DNA of 38,503 nt from UMGS755 sp045590535 (GCA_045590535.1 JAZNRE010000034.1:1-38503); one strand, 5' to 3'. Shown: positions 1-7,873, counted from the stretch's first letter. Program-made: numbers and translations. Notes: generated from the sequence alone by a model not told the origin.

Positions 1-1578
1 CAATGGGAAGAGGCAAAGCACATTACCACCGAGTTTTTAGAGGTTCACTTTGCCGAGGGCGATCCCTACATAAAAGAAAAAGAGCCCGTGGACATCACAG
101 TGACAGAGCCTGATTATGAAGAAAAACTGCGTCTTATGACAGCCTGCGGCGAAGATGCATGCTGCTATGCTAAAGATGAAGGACCTTATTGGATTTGTGT
201 TTGCGGTCGTCCCAACCTTGATGGTGTGGACCGCTGTGTGCGCTGTGAGCGTGAAAAAATGGATGTGATGCGCCGGTTTGGTTCTCGTGATGCTTTAAAC
301 AAAACCATAGCCGAGCAAGAAGAAGAAAAACGCCTGGCCGAAGAGGCAGAAAAGCAGGCCCAAGAAGAAGCTTGCCGTGAGCGTAGCCGCCAGATTAAAA
401 AACGGATTATTGGTGCTTTAATTGGCATTGCTGCTTTGATTGTTTTGTGTGGATTGCTGTTTTTGAGCTATGTTGGTGTTATGAATCTTTTAGGTAACAG
501 TGCTGCTAAAAAAGGCGATATGCTGGCAGCGTATAAACGCTATGCAGCCGTTGGTATTAACAAAAAAATTGCAACAATTTCAGAAGAGGTAAGGGGCAAC
601 ACCACAGCCAACCTGTTGCAGTCCGGTATTTTGGCGGCTGATGAAGAAAACATTTATTACATCGACCCCATGTGTGCTATTTATAAAGAGAGCAAGAAAA
701 CCGGAGAAAAAGTTCGCCTGGGGGATGCAGAAGGTATCTTCTTAAATGTGTCAGACGGCTGGGTTTATTACCTTGACATTGTTACAGGGCAGGAAATTCA
801 CCGTATCAGCACCGACGGTGCTACCAAAGAAGTTTTATATAATTGTGGAGAAGACGCCTTCATCGGCAATTTAGCCTTAGTGGGTAACGACCTTTATTTT
901 GCTGTGCAGGAAATTCGCGATGACATGACACCGGAGCTGCAGGAACAAATGATGCAGCAGGGTGGCGGCGATATGTATCAATATCGGTTATATAACCTGA
1001 CCATTGGCAAGAAAAAAGCAAAACGCGTGTCTGAAGAATTTGACATTAACCAGTTCATGTATTATAAAGGAAGAATTTACTTCATTGAAATGTCTGAAAA
1101 TGCGCTGTGCAGCATGGACCGTAACGGCGACGATGTGAAAAAACTGGTCAGCGGTCCCGTTTATGGCTTTAACCTGCACCGCGACACCCTTTATTATGTT
1201 GACGGAACAGTTGACGAAGCAACCGGTCAGCCCAAGCTGCCTTTAATTGCAGCGGAAATGGACGGCACCTACCGTGATGCTGTGGTTGATGACAAAATGG
1301 TTATGATTTTTGGCTTTGATGGTGACACCATGACCTACTTAAGCTATGAAAATGATAACTTTGTTTTATACCAAGAGGCAGGAGAAGAAGATATTTTCCT
1401 GGCCGAAGGCTGTCAGCTTTATAATCAGATTGACGGATACACCGCCTATCTCAATGTAACCGGTCAGCTGATGAAGAGCACCTATGACAAGAACGGCTTT
1501 GAAGAAGTTACGGTTGTAGCTGAGCAGCCTGAGGAGACTCCGGGCGAAACCCCTGGCGAAGAACCCGTAACAGAATAA
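1..1578 (+). CDS. Zinc-ribbon, single-pass membrane protein with DUF5050-like propeller (5' truncated)
   Basis: The frame is open from base 1, so the true start lies upstream; the GTG at 88 is only an internal codon. Visible parts, counted from base 1: a Cys-rich ribbon near residues 65-85 (CVCG...CVRC), a Glu/Lys/Arg-rich probable coiled coil at about 97-135, one membrane helix at about 138-160, then a long outer region with repeated aromatic strands (NIYYID, WVYYLD, DLYFAV, RIYFIE, TLYYVD) typical of DUF5050-type beta-propeller repeats. It ends in a Pro/Glu/Thr tail. Known for such proteins: a cytoplasmic ribbon joined to an extracytoplasmic propeller, usually without an assigned function. 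I infer a membrane-anchored envelope or sensing protein. A terminator follows at 1698. Confidence 0.75.
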   Translation, partial: QWEEAKHITTEFLEVHFAEGDPYIKEKEPVDITVTEPDYEEKLRLMTACGEDACCYAKDEGPYWICVCGRPNLDGVDRCVRCEREKMDVMRRFGSRDALNKTIAEQEEEKRLAEEAEKQAQEEACRERSRQIKKRIIGALIGIAALIVLCGLLFLSYVGVMNLLGNSAAKKGDMLAAYKRYAAVGINKKIATISEEVRGNTTANLLQSGILAADEENIYYIDPMCAIYKESKKTGEKVRLGDAEGIFLNVSDGWVYYLDIVTGQEIHRISTDGATKEVLYNCGEDAFIGNLALVGNDLYFAVQEIRDDMTPELQEQMMQQGGGDMYQYRLYNLTIGKKKAKRVSEEFDINQFMYYKGRIYFIEMSENALCSMDRNGDDVKKLVSGPVYGFNLHRDTLYYVDGTVDEATGQPKLPLIAAEMDGTYRDAVVDDKMVMIFGFDGDTMTYLSYENDNFVLYQEAGEEDIFLAEGCQLYNQIDGYTAYLNVTGQLMKSTYDKNGFEEVTVVAEQPEETPGETPGEEPVTE

Positions 1579-1697
1579 GAGGGAACAACTTTTTGAAGTG
1601 TTTGTGTATAGTCTTTTTAAAAAGGGGTAAACTGAAAGTGACCTCACATTATACATGACTGTATTGTAGCCCTCTTTCAATCAGGTAAACCCTATTG

Positions 1698-1735
1698 GCC
1701 CTGCTCTGCACACTGTGCAGAGCAGGGCTTTTTTT
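1698..1735 (+). terminator. Rho-independent terminator of the DUF5050-like gene
   Basis: A perfect 14-bp stem (1698-1711 with 1715-1728) closes on a 3-nt loop and is followed by seven T residues. The T run lies only on the right side, so it acts on plus-strand transcripts ending at 1578. The rest of 1579-1785 shows no gene. Confidence 0.9.
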
Positions 1736-1785
1736 ATAGCAAAAAAGGGAAAAAAGGGTCAAAGACCGCTTATTTGCCCATCTTT

Positions 1786-2394
1786 TTATTGTTTTATAAA
1801 CATCTGCGTCCAGTAGTTTCCGTCAGCCACATAGCCAACACCAATCTTGGTATATGAGGCGTTTAAAATGTTTGCACGATGCCCTGCTGAATTCATCCAT
1901 GCGTCCACAACAGCTTGTGGCGTTCTTTGACCTTTGGCGATGTTCTCTGCCGCAGCTCTATAGGAAATTCCAAAATTTTTAATCATATCAAAAGGGGAGC
2001 CGTAAACGGGGCTGGTGTGCGAAAAATAGTTGTTATCTTTCATGTCCTGTGATTTATATCTTGCCACGCGGCTCAATTCCCAGTTCGTAGCAAGAGTTTT
2101 CAAGCCATTTTTAGCTCTGATCTCATTCACAAGCCGAATGACCTCATTTTCGTGGCTTGTCACTGTGGAATCGGTTTTCGGAATGTTCAAAATCTGTCCG
2201 GGATAAATCAGGTCAGGGTTTGCGATGTGCGGATTTGCGCTTTTGATTTCGCTTAAACCCACCTCGTATTTAACGGCAATTTTCCACATGCTGTCGCCCG
2301 ATACAACCTTATGGGTCACCATCGATGCGGCGTAACCGGGAAGTGCTGATATCATTTGTGTTATGGCAATGAGTGCAATTAAAATTCTTTTCAT
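1786..2394 (-). CDS. Secreted LysM-CAP (SCP/YkwD-like) protein
   Basis: A 202-residue secreted protein. A signal peptide (residues 1-23, cut near YAA) is followed by one LysM domain (about 27-72, starting THKVVSGDSMWKIAV and ending PGQILNIP) and a CAP domain (about 85-200) with the conserved His126, Glu150 and His172 (YFSHTSP, AENIAKG, SAGHRANIL). LysM binds peptidoglycan. Bacterial CAP proteins of this YkwD/SafA-like layout sit in the wall or spore coat, with no settled enzymatic activity. I chose ATG 2394 because GGAGGA (2401-2406) precedes it and it gives a clean signal peptide; a longer frame to 2469 runs into the promoter. It appears to be a single-gene unit. Confidence 0.9.
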   Translation of the reverse strand: MKRILIALIAITQMISALPGYAASMVTHKVVSGDSMWKIAVKYEVGLSEIKSANPHIANPDLIYPGQILNIPKTDSTVTSHENEVIRLVNEIRAKNGLKTLATNWELSRVARYKSQDMKDNNYFSHTSPVYGSPFDMIKNFGISYRAAAENIAKGQRTPQAVVDAWMNSAGHRANILNASYTKIGVGYVADGNYWTQMFIKQ

Positions 2395-2440
2395 TTTGAG
2401 TCCTCCAATCGTATATATTTTTGTATATCCGCTTGTATAT

Positions 2441-2469
2441 ATAATAACATAAGGTTTACATAATATCAA
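2441..2469 (-). promoter_or_regulatory. Sigma-A promoter of the LysM-CAP gene
   Basis: Reading the minus strand, TTGATA (2464-2469) and TATTAT (2441-2446) are separated by 17 bp. The leader to ATG 2394 is short and contains GGAGGA. Confidence 0.75.
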
Positions 2470-2543
2470 ATGTAATATATGGAAGACGAAAAGACATACT
2501 CATAAAAGAGTGGCAGAGAAGCAGGCGACGGAGTTCTTGACAT

Positions 2544-2573
2544 AAAAAAACGAAACAAGCAGAGCTTGTTCCG
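2544..2573 (-). terminator. Terminator-like hairpin in the repeat region (minus strand)
   Basis: On the minus strand a 10-bp stem (2564-2573 with 2551-2560, one G-T pair) has a 3-nt loop and is followed by T7 (2544-2550). No gene ends just upstream of it on that strand; it may stop read-through from the tRNA operon or end an unannotated transcript. Confidence 0.6.
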
Positions 2574-2642
2574 TTGAGGGTTTCGCGCTTGACATAGACA
2601 CAATATATTTTTGGTGAAATATCTCGCTTCGTTCGTTGTGAA

Positions 2643-2688
2643 ATAATTTACGGACAGTCGAGGACGCCTGTCCCTACAAGTAAATTAT
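2643..2688. repeat. Short inverted-repeat element with ATAATTTAC/GTAAATTAT ends
   Basis: Outer arms ATAATTTAC (2643-2651) and GTAAATTAT (2680-2688) enclose an inner hairpin GGACAG (2652-2657)/CTGTCC (2668-2673). No reading frame is likely. The inner sequence resembles short GTAGGG/CCCTAC-type intergenic elements such as the one at 23754-23814. Confidence 0.6.
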
Positions 2689-2761
2689 GAAATAGAAAGG
2701 TGATGCTTTTTTCTGGAAAGGTAGAACGATAAAGATGCATTGCATTTTAAATGAAGCATCG

Positions 2762-2906
2762 CCTACGGCAATATGATGCCTTTGCTTCGCAAATATGATG
2801 TTACTCGTTCTCTCGCAATGATGTGGTGTTTGCCATTATGTGCCGTCAGGCACACATCATTAGCGTCAGCGTCATCATTAGTGAAGCGACATCATTTGCC
2901 GAAGGC
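2762..2906. repeat. Compound palindrome: small hairpins separated by ATGATG / CATCAT units
   Basis: Three ATGATG hexamers on the left (2773, 2795, 2818) mirror three CATCAT hexamers on the right (2855, 2873, 2890) around a central hairpin TGTGCC-GTCA-GGCACA-type stem at 2839-2854. Between them sit further mini-hairpins (GCC-tac-GGC, TTTGC-ttc-GCAAA, TTTGCC-gaa-GGCAAA). The layout suggests a non-coding folded element, perhaps a MITE-like or REP-like repeat. A 68-codon frame here is accidental. Confidence 0.7.
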
Positions 2907-2917
2907 AAACACAATTG

Positions 2918-2956
2918 AAAAAACCGCCAACTTCGTATCAAAGTTGACGGTTTTTT
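2918..2956 (-). terminator. Terminator of the tRNA operon
   Basis: Arms 2918-2933 and 2941-2956 pair over 16 positions with one mismatch and a 7-nt loop. The minus strand ends in a run of six T residues just after tRNA-Cys. A-rich and T-rich arms make it potentially bidirectional. Confidence 0.9.
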
Positions 2957-2957
2957 C

Positions 2958-3031
2958 TGGAGGCGCCACCCAGATTTGAACTGGGGGTGAAGGTGTTGCA
3001 GACCTCTGCCTTACCACTTGGCTATGGCGCC
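2958..3031 (-). tRNA. tRNA-Cys (GCA)
   Basis: A 74-nt cloverleaf with acceptor GGCGCCA/TGGCGCC, anticodon stem AGGT/ACCT around loop CTGCAAC (anticodon GCA), and a T loop containing TTCAAAT. The CCA end is encoded (2958-2960). It is the last gene of the five-tRNA operon. Confidence 0.97.
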
Positions 3032-3121
3032 ATACAATATCAATATATGCAATGACTCTTAAAAAGAATCATATGTTAACAAAAAAACTTGCCTCTAAAG
3101 GCTTAGAAGCAAGTTTTAAGT

Positions 3122-3196
3122 TGGAGCGGAAGACGAGATTCGAACTCGCGACGTTCACCTTGGCAAGGTGACGCTCTACCACTGAGCCACTCCCGC
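3122..3196 (-). tRNA. tRNA-Gly (GCC)
   Basis: A 75-nt cloverleaf with acceptor GCGGGAG/CTTCCGC (one G-T pair), anticodon loop TTGCCAA (GCC) in a TCACC/GGTGA stem, and encoded CCA (3122-3124). Confidence 0.97.
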
Positions 3197-3216
3197 ATCT
3201 TAACCAAGCATAAAGT

Positions 3217-3292
3217 TGGTGCCTCCGGGTGGAATCGAACCGCCGACACAAGGATTTTCAGTCCTTTGCTCTACCGACTGAGCTACAGAGGC
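3217..3292 (-). tRNA. tRNA-Phe (GAA)
   Basis: A 76-nt cloverleaf with acceptor GCCTCTG/CGGAGGC, anticodon loop CTGAAAA (GAA) in an AAGGA/TCCTT stem, and encoded CCA (3217-3219). Confidence 0.97.
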
Positions 3293-3297
3293 AAATT

Positions 3298-3374
3298 TGG
3301 CGACCCGAGGGGGGCTCGAACCCCCGACCTCCAGCGTGACAGGCTGGCATTCTAACCAACTGAACTATCGGGCC
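3298..3374 (-). tRNA. tRNA-Asp (GTC)
   Basis: A 77-nt cloverleaf with acceptor GGCCCGA/TCGGGTC, anticodon loop CTGTCAC (GTC) in a CCAGC/GCTGG stem, discriminator G and encoded CCA (3298-3300). Only 5 nt separate it from tRNA-Phe. Confidence 0.97.
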
Positions 3375-3391
3375 TTACTCTGGATGAAACA

Positions 3392-3467
3392 TGGTGGGCG
3401 CAACAGGGCTCGAACCTGTGACCCTCTGCTTGTAAGGCAGATGCTCTCCCAGCTGAGCTATGCGCCC
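3392..3467 (-). tRNA. tRNA-Val (TAC)
   Basis: A 76-nt cloverleaf with acceptor GGGCGCA/TGCGCCC, anticodon loop CTTACAA (TAC) in a TCTGC/GCAGA stem, and encoded CCA (3392-3394). It is the first gene of the tRNA operon. Confidence 0.97.
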
Positions 3468-3516
3468 AATGAGTACATCCATCAGAGTTTTTGTTCATCG
3501 CTTAGCGACAGATAGT

Positions 3517-3545
3517 ATTATACACGAATCAAAACTGTTTGTCAA
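3517..3545 (-). promoter_or_regulatory. Consensus sigma-A promoter of the tRNA operon, with A-tract upstream
   Basis: On the minus strand a perfect TTGACA (3540-3545) and TATAAT (3517-3522) are 17 bp apart. Just upstream, 3546-3580 is nearly pure A/T with phased A runs, like an UP element. This fits strong stable-RNA expression. The rest of 3581-3720 is AT-rich with no gene visible. Confidence 0.92.
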
Positions 3546-3732
3546 GAGAAATTTTTATTTTTTTTAATATTTTTTTTAAAAGTCCTCAAAACCGCACAGA
3601 ATAAGGGTTTTTAAATGGTTTTTTCAGGAAAAATAACAGTAAATTTCAAAAAAGTTTTATAAAAATTTCAAATAAGTTGAAAAATATTGCGCCTTAAATA
3701 AAAGGCAGACTAAAAATTTTGTGCTGTGTCCG

Positions 3733-3761
3733 TTGAAAAAACAAAGGGTTTGTGTTACAAT
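3733..3761 (+). promoter_or_regulatory. Sigma-A promoter of the TIGR04076-type gene
   Basis: TTGAAA (3733-3738) and TACAAT (3756-3761) are separated by 17 bp, about 30 bp before the chosen start at 3793. Confidence 0.8.
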
Positions 3762-3792
3762 TACATTCATAGCAAAAAAAGAGGAGCGCGTC

Positions 3793-4098
3793 ATGAAAAA
3801 ATGTAAAATAACCGTGATGAAGATGGCACGGCATGATGACCTGATTGAAAAATATGAAAATCCCATTGAACATGCCTGCGATATGCAGGTTGGACAGAGC
3901 TTTGTTTCAGTGGATGGAAAAAAGCCCGAAAAATTTTGCGATTCGGCGTGGGACAGCATGGTCGGCTTTGTTAAAGAATTGGCACAGGGTGGTGGTAACT
4001 TTTATGACGGGTGGATGAAAAATCCCCACAGTGCCATGATTTCTTGCAATGACGGATTTCGTCCTGTCAGTTTTTTAATTGAAACCATTGAAGAATAA
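3793..4098 (+). CDS. Small TIGR04076-family-like protein
   Basis: A 101-residue soluble protein starting MKKCKITVMK, with Cys residues near positions 4, 31, 49 and 86 and the segments CDMQVGQSF, FCDSAWDSM and ISCNDGFRPVSF. This pattern fits the TIGR04076 family, about 90-100 residues long and of unknown function. The start was chosen for GAGGAG (3781-3786) seven nt upstream and because the longer frame to 3721 runs through the promoter. A SASA-type esterase follows after 50 bp on the same strand with no terminator seen between, so they are probably co-transcribed. The conserved Cys might bind a metal, but I see no proof. Confidence 0.75.
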   Translation: MKKCKITVMKMARHDDLIEKYENPIEHACDMQVGQSFVSVDGKKPEKFCDSAWDSMVGFVKELAQGGGNFYDGWMKNPHSAMISCNDGFRPVSFLIETIEE

Positions 4099-4148
4099 CC
4101 CTTTTCCTGAAAGCAAAAGGAAAAGACATATTAAAGGGAGGAAACAGC

Positions 4149-4901
4149 ATGATACATTCATTTTTGTTAATCGGGCAGTCGAATATGGCCGGCAGAGGCT
4201 ATTTAAATGAGGAGCCGCCCATTGAAAACGAAAGCCTGAAAGTTTTGAAAAACGGCAGATGGCAACCTATGTTCAGGCCGATTAACTATGACCGTCCCTT
4301 TGCGGGCATCAGCTTGGCAGAGTGGTTTGCCGACTGCTATGCAAAAGAGCATGGTGCTACCGTTGGCATCATTCCCTGTGCCGATGGGGGCACCTCTTTA
4401 AACCAATGGTGCGAGGGCGGTTTGCTTTATGACCACGCTGTGTGCATGGCCAAGCTGGCCCAAAGAACATCCACCATCGCAGGTGTGCTGTGGCACCAGG
4501 GTGAGGCGGATTGCCGGGACGATTATTATCCTTTTTATCAGGAAAAGTTTACGAAAATTATGGCGGCTTTGCGCCGGGATTTAAACCTTTATGATGTGCC
4601 TTTCCTGCTGGGCGGCTTGGGGGACTTTCTGCAAAACTGCGGAACAGAGTCCGGAGCAGCCAATTATGTGCACATCAACGAAAGCCTTAAAGCTATTGCA
4701 AAAAACAACGCCATGACGGGCTTTGTTTCGGCAGAGGGTTTAACCTCAAATCCGGACAATCTCCATTTTAATACAAAATCTCTCATTACCTTCGGCTTGC
4801 GGTATTATGATGTGTTTAAAACTTTAGAAGATAAAACCAAGGTTTTTGAAGAAAAGTGCCACGAAGATGATGCCATCAGAGAAGCCGAAACATCCTTTTG
4901 A
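4149..4901 (+). CDS. SASA-type carbohydrate / sialate O-acetylesterase family protein
   Basis: A 250-residue SGNH-like hydrolase. Block I is GQSNMAG with the nucleophile Ser11. It then has GGTSLNQW, the oxyanion-type block WHQGEADC, and a C-terminal DNLHFNTKS block holding the Asp/His pair. This is the DUF303/SASA (CE6-like) layout, whose members remove acetyl groups from sugars such as xylan or sialic acid. No signal peptide is visible, so it probably acts on imported or intracellular sugars. The start has GGGAGG at 4136-4141. A terminator lies at 4921. The exact substrate cannot be told from sequence, and no other glycan-use genes lie beside it. Confidence 0.85.
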   Translation: MIHSFLLIGQSNMAGRGYLNEEPPIENESLKVLKNGRWQPMFRPINYDRPFAGISLAEWFADCYAKEHGATVGIIPCADGGTSLNQWCEGGLLYDHAVCMAKLAQRTSTIAGVLWHQGEADCRDDYYPFYQEKFTKIMAALRRDLNLYDVPFLLGGLGDFLQNCGTESGAANYVHINESLKAIAKNNAMTGFVSAEGLTSNPDNLHFNTKSLITFGLRYYDVFKTLEDKTKVFEEKCHEDDAIREAETSF

Positions 4902-4920
4902 CATTTAAAAGAGAATAAGA

Positions 4921-4967
4921 AAGACCCCATCGTAAAGGAAAATTCCTGAAAGATTGGGTCTTTTTTT
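4921..4967 (+). terminator. Terminator after the esterase gene
   Basis: Arms 4921-4931 and 4952-4962 pair with one mismatch around an inner AGGAA/TTCCT hairpin, followed by seven T residues ending at 4967. It separates the plus-strand esterase unit from the convergent cdaR. Confidence 0.85.
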
Positions 4968-4994
4968 AGTTAAATTGTCATTACTGTGATAAAC

Positions 4995-5939
4995 TTAAGG
5001 ATGCTTTGGTGAAAAGCGAAGGGTCAGGCTGTCGCCATCTAAAGAGCGAACGCCTGCAGGTAAATCCAGCGTAACTGTAATCTTGCCGTCTTCATCCAAA
5101 GCATGAAGGGAAATAGGTTTGGTTTTAATGGCGGTTAAGTTATCAACCAGTGTTTGCGCACCGGCAATTTTAACCTTTTTTATGCTGCTGTCATCTAAAA
5201 CAAAATCATCCACAAGACCCAAAGAAGAATCCTGGAAAACTGGAACAAGGTCAACGGTTTTTGATTTTAAAATCTCGGCATGCACTTCAATCTCTGTGGC
5301 AGAAGCCGTTAAAAGCTGACCAGTGATTTCTTTGTTGTTTGTGCCTAAAAACTGCAGGGGCACCCGTTCGGCGATGTCAGCGGTTTTGCCGTCGACATCC
5401 ACCATGGCAGCCACGGACTGAATGCCGTCTAAAATTGTCTTTGGACCGCGAACCGAAACCGTTTCGGGATTGGCCTTTAATGTGCCAACTACATGCGAAT
5501 CTTTCGGCGTGCCCTGAGGGAGCACCTCCACCGGCTTTTCAACAGTGACTAAATCGTCCACATTGATTGCCAGGGTAGAGGGATTTTTATTGATAATATC
5601 AAGACCGGCATAGGGCAGAACAACATTAGTCAGCACCACATGGCGTCCTGTTGTGCCAATGTTACCCACATCCGCCAGCACGGTGATGTTTTTGTTGTCA
5701 ACTTCCATCACATACTTACGGGAGCCTTGAATTTTAACATCAATGGTATATTCAGCGTCGTTTAAAATAATCAAATTTTTATCTTCCAGCACATCTTTTT
5801 GCGTAAAGACTACGGGAACGCCTTTCACAACACGGTCCATTTCGGGACTTTCCACCTGCACCACATAAAACCAAAGGCAAATGGCGATGAAGGCAGAAAA
5901 GAACTTGAGAACAGAATCGCTTTTAATTTGTTTTTTCAT
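4995..5939 (-). CDS. cdaR: YbbR-domain protein, regulator of CdaA
   Basis: A 314-residue protein with a short cytoplasmic N-terminus, one membrane helix (about residues 13-28) and then several YbbR repeats (each ending in runs such as VPVVF, VPLQFLG, VDLVPVF) outside the membrane. Known: CdaR/YbbR binds the membrane diadenylate cyclase CdaA and modulates its activity. Its ATG overlaps the cdaA stop as ATGA (5936-5939), with GGAGGG just upstream, so translation is coupled. It is the last gene of prfA-cdaA-cdaR. In many Firmicutes glmM follows this pair; here the strand switches instead, to the convergent esterase. Confidence 0.92.
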   Translation of the reverse strand: MKKQIKSDSVLKFFSAFIAICLWFYVVQVESPEMDRVVKGVPVVFTQKDVLEDKNLIILNDAEYTIDVKIQGSRKYVMEVDNKNITVLADVGNIGTTGRHVVLTNVVLPYAGLDIINKNPSTLAINVDDLVTVEKPVEVLPQGTPKDSHVVGTLKANPETVSVRGPKTILDGIQSVAAMVDVDGKTADIAERVPLQFLGTNNKEITGQLLTASATEIEVHAEILKSKTVDLVPVFQDSSLGLVDDFVLDDSSIKKVKIAGAQTLVDNLTAIKTKPISLHALDEDGKITVTLDLPAGVRSLDGDSLTLRFSPKHP

Positions 5940-6772
5940 TGGCGAACCCTCCCTTTAAAGAATTTAGAGGGGCTGTTTTTCTCATTGGCTTCGTTAGCCA
6001 AAGCTTTGTTTAAAAGTTTGCTTAAAGAGGCGATGGAAAGGTTTCTTATCATGTCACCGTTAATCATAACAGAGATTTTTCCTGTTTCTTCCGAAACAAC
6101 CAGGGCCACACAGTCGGCAGCTTCTGAAATGCCCAGAGCAGCCCGATGGCGCGTGCCAAATTCCTTGCTTAAGTTTTTATTAGAAGAAAGGGGCAACACG
6201 GCAGATGCCATGTAAATATGTTCGTTGCGAATGATAACCGCACCATCGTGCAGAGGTGTGTTGGGCACAAAAATGTTCTCCAGCATTTCAGAAGAAATAT
6301 CGGCATTCACCAGCGTGCCGCCGGTTAACACATCATTTAAGCGCATTTTTCGTTCAAACACAATGAGAGCGCCGGTTTTGGTTTTTGAGCAATTTGAAAC
6401 GGCAATGCAAACCTCATCAATCATGTCAGAAAGTTTGCGGGGCTCTTCAAAGGTGAAGATGCCGCCCAGTTTGCTGCGACCCATGTGCTCAAGACCGCGC
6501 CGAAGCTCCGGCTGGAACACAATCAAAAGGGCGGTAACACCAACCTGCATGGTGTTGATCAAAATAAAGTTAATCACATTCAGCTGCAGCCAATCGCTGA
6601 CATACATAACAACCAGCAAAATGCCAATGCCTTTTAAAAGCTGAACCGCGCGTGTCTGCCGAATGAATTTCATGACATTGTAAATGATGAAGGCAACAAC
6701 GGTCACATCAATCACATCGGTAAGCTGTATGCTTTTAAAGAACGGAAAAACAACGGTTTCTAAATAGTTCAC
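5936..6772 (-). CDS. cdaA: Diadenylate cyclase CdaA (DAC domain)
   Basis: A 278-residue enzyme that joins two ATP into cyclic di-AMP, the essential second messenger for potassium/osmolyte balance and wall integrity in Firmicutes. Three membrane helices lie in residues 20-88, a linker follows, and then the DAC domain carries the signature DGA (176-178, in PLHDGAVI) and RHR (208-210, in TRHRAALG). Length is normal for the family. It starts 27 bp after the prfA stop and overlaps cdaR by 4 nt, so it is most likely transcribed from the prfA promoter. Confidence 0.96.
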   Translation of the reverse strand: MNYLETVVFPFFKSIQLTDVIDVTVVAFIIYNVMKFIRQTRAVQLLKGIGILLVVMYVSDWLQLNVINFILINTMQVGVTALLIVFQPELRRGLEHMGRSKLGGIFTFEEPRKLSDMIDEVCIAVSNCSKTKTGALIVFERKMRLNDVLTGGTLVNADISSEMLENIFVPNTPLHDGAVIIRNEHIYMASAVLPLSSNKNLSKEFGTRHRAALGISEAADCVALVVSEETGKISVMINGDMIRNLSIASLSKLLNKALANEANEKNSPSKFFKGRVRQ

Positions 6773-6799
6773 GGAATCACTCCTTTAACCGGGCGGGGT

Positions 6800-7873
6800 T
6801 TATTCGGCCTCGCCTTTTAACAATTCGCTTTGATGGGTTGTAACCAGTGTATCAATAATTTCGTCCAGGTCGCCGTCTAAAATGGCGTCCAGCCGATGCA
6901 GGGTTAAACCAACACGGTGGTCAGTTACACGGCCCTGGGGATAGTTATAAGTACGAATACGCTCGCTGCGGTCACCTGTGCCTACCTGACTTTTGCGTTC
7001 CTGGGCAATTTGGGCCTGCTGCTCACTCTGCATCAGGTCATAAAGGCGGGAACGAAGAATTTTCATAGCCTTATCTTTGTTTTTATGCTGTGATTTTTCA
7101 TCTTGACAAGAAACCACGAGTCCTGTGGGCAAGTGGGTGATGCGCACCGCTGAGTCGGTGGTGTTAACGCACTGACCGCCAGGACCGCCGGCACGAAAAA
7201 CATCAATGCGCAGGTCGTTTTGGTTAATGTCAACCTCCACTTCCTCCACCTCAGGCAAAACGGCCACAGTTACCGTTGAGGTATGAATACGACCGCTTGA
7301 TTCAGTAGCGGGAATGCGCTGCACACGGTGAACGCCGCTTTCAAACTTCAATCGTGAATAAGCGCCGCTGCCCTGGATGCTGAAGGAAATTTCTTTATAG
7401 CCACCCATGTCCGGTGCATTTTGACTTAAAATTTCAATTTTCCAACGACGGCTTTCGGCATACATGGAATACATGCGGAAAAGGTCGCCGGCAAAAAGAG
7501 CTGCCTCGTCACCGCCGGCACCACCACGGATTTCTACGATAACATTCTTCTCATCGTTGGGGTCTTTGGGCAGCAGCAGAATTTTTAATTCTTCCGAGAG
7601 CTTTGCAATATTTTTCTGACCCTGTGCCATTTCATCTTCTAAAAGCGCACGAAATTCTTTATCCTGGGAGCCGTCTTCTAAAAGCATGCGGGCTTCATCA
7701 ATGGTTTCTTTCACCTGTTTATAAGCCCGGTATTTTTCAACAATGGGGGTAATATCAGAATGTTCCTTGCAAAGTTTGCGCCAAACCTCTTGATCTGCAA
7801 TCACGGCAGGGTCACTGATTTTTTCGGCAAGCTCGGTAAAGCGCTCTTCTATAAACGATAATTTTTCAAACAT
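6800..7873 (-). CDS. prfA: Peptide chain release factor 1
   Basis: A 357-residue class-I release factor that frees the nascent chain at UAA and UAG. The stop-codon reading motif PAT (188-190, in RIPATESSGR) marks RF1 rather than RF2, and the peptidyl-tRNA hydrolysis motif GGQ is at 232-234. An N-terminal coiled region covers residues 1-105. The SD is AAAGGAG just before ATG 7873. prmC, which often follows prfA, is absent; cdaA follows instead. Confidence 0.97.
   Translation of the reverse strand: MFEKLSFIEERFTELAEKISDPAVIADQEVWRKLCKEHSDITPIVEKYRAYKQVKETIDEARMLLEDGSQDKEFRALLEDEMAQGQKNIAKLSEELKILLLPKDPNDEKNVIVEIRGGAGGDEAALFAGDLFRMYSMYAESRRWKIEILSQNAPDMGGYKEISFSIQGSGAYSRLKFESGVHRVQRIPATESSGRIHTSTVTVAVLPEVEEVEVDINQNDLRIDVFRAGGPGGQCVNTTDSAVRITHLPTGLVVSCQDEKSQHKNKDKAMKILRSRLYDLMQSEQQAQIAQERKSQVGTGDRSERIRTYNYPQGRVTDHRVGLTLHRLDAILDGDLDEIIDTLVTTHQSELLKGEAE

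Noticed and set aside
2773..2979. 68-codon frame on the plus strand
   Set aside because: It lies within the compound palindrome and terminator and runs into tRNA-Cys; no SD and no protein-like composition.
3069..3515. Open reading frames across the tRNA cluster on both strands (3069-3251 minus, 3297-3515 plus)
   Set aside because: They are translations of tRNA sequence in sense or antisense; the plus-strand one gives the well-known false GGLEPPTSSVTG type of protein.
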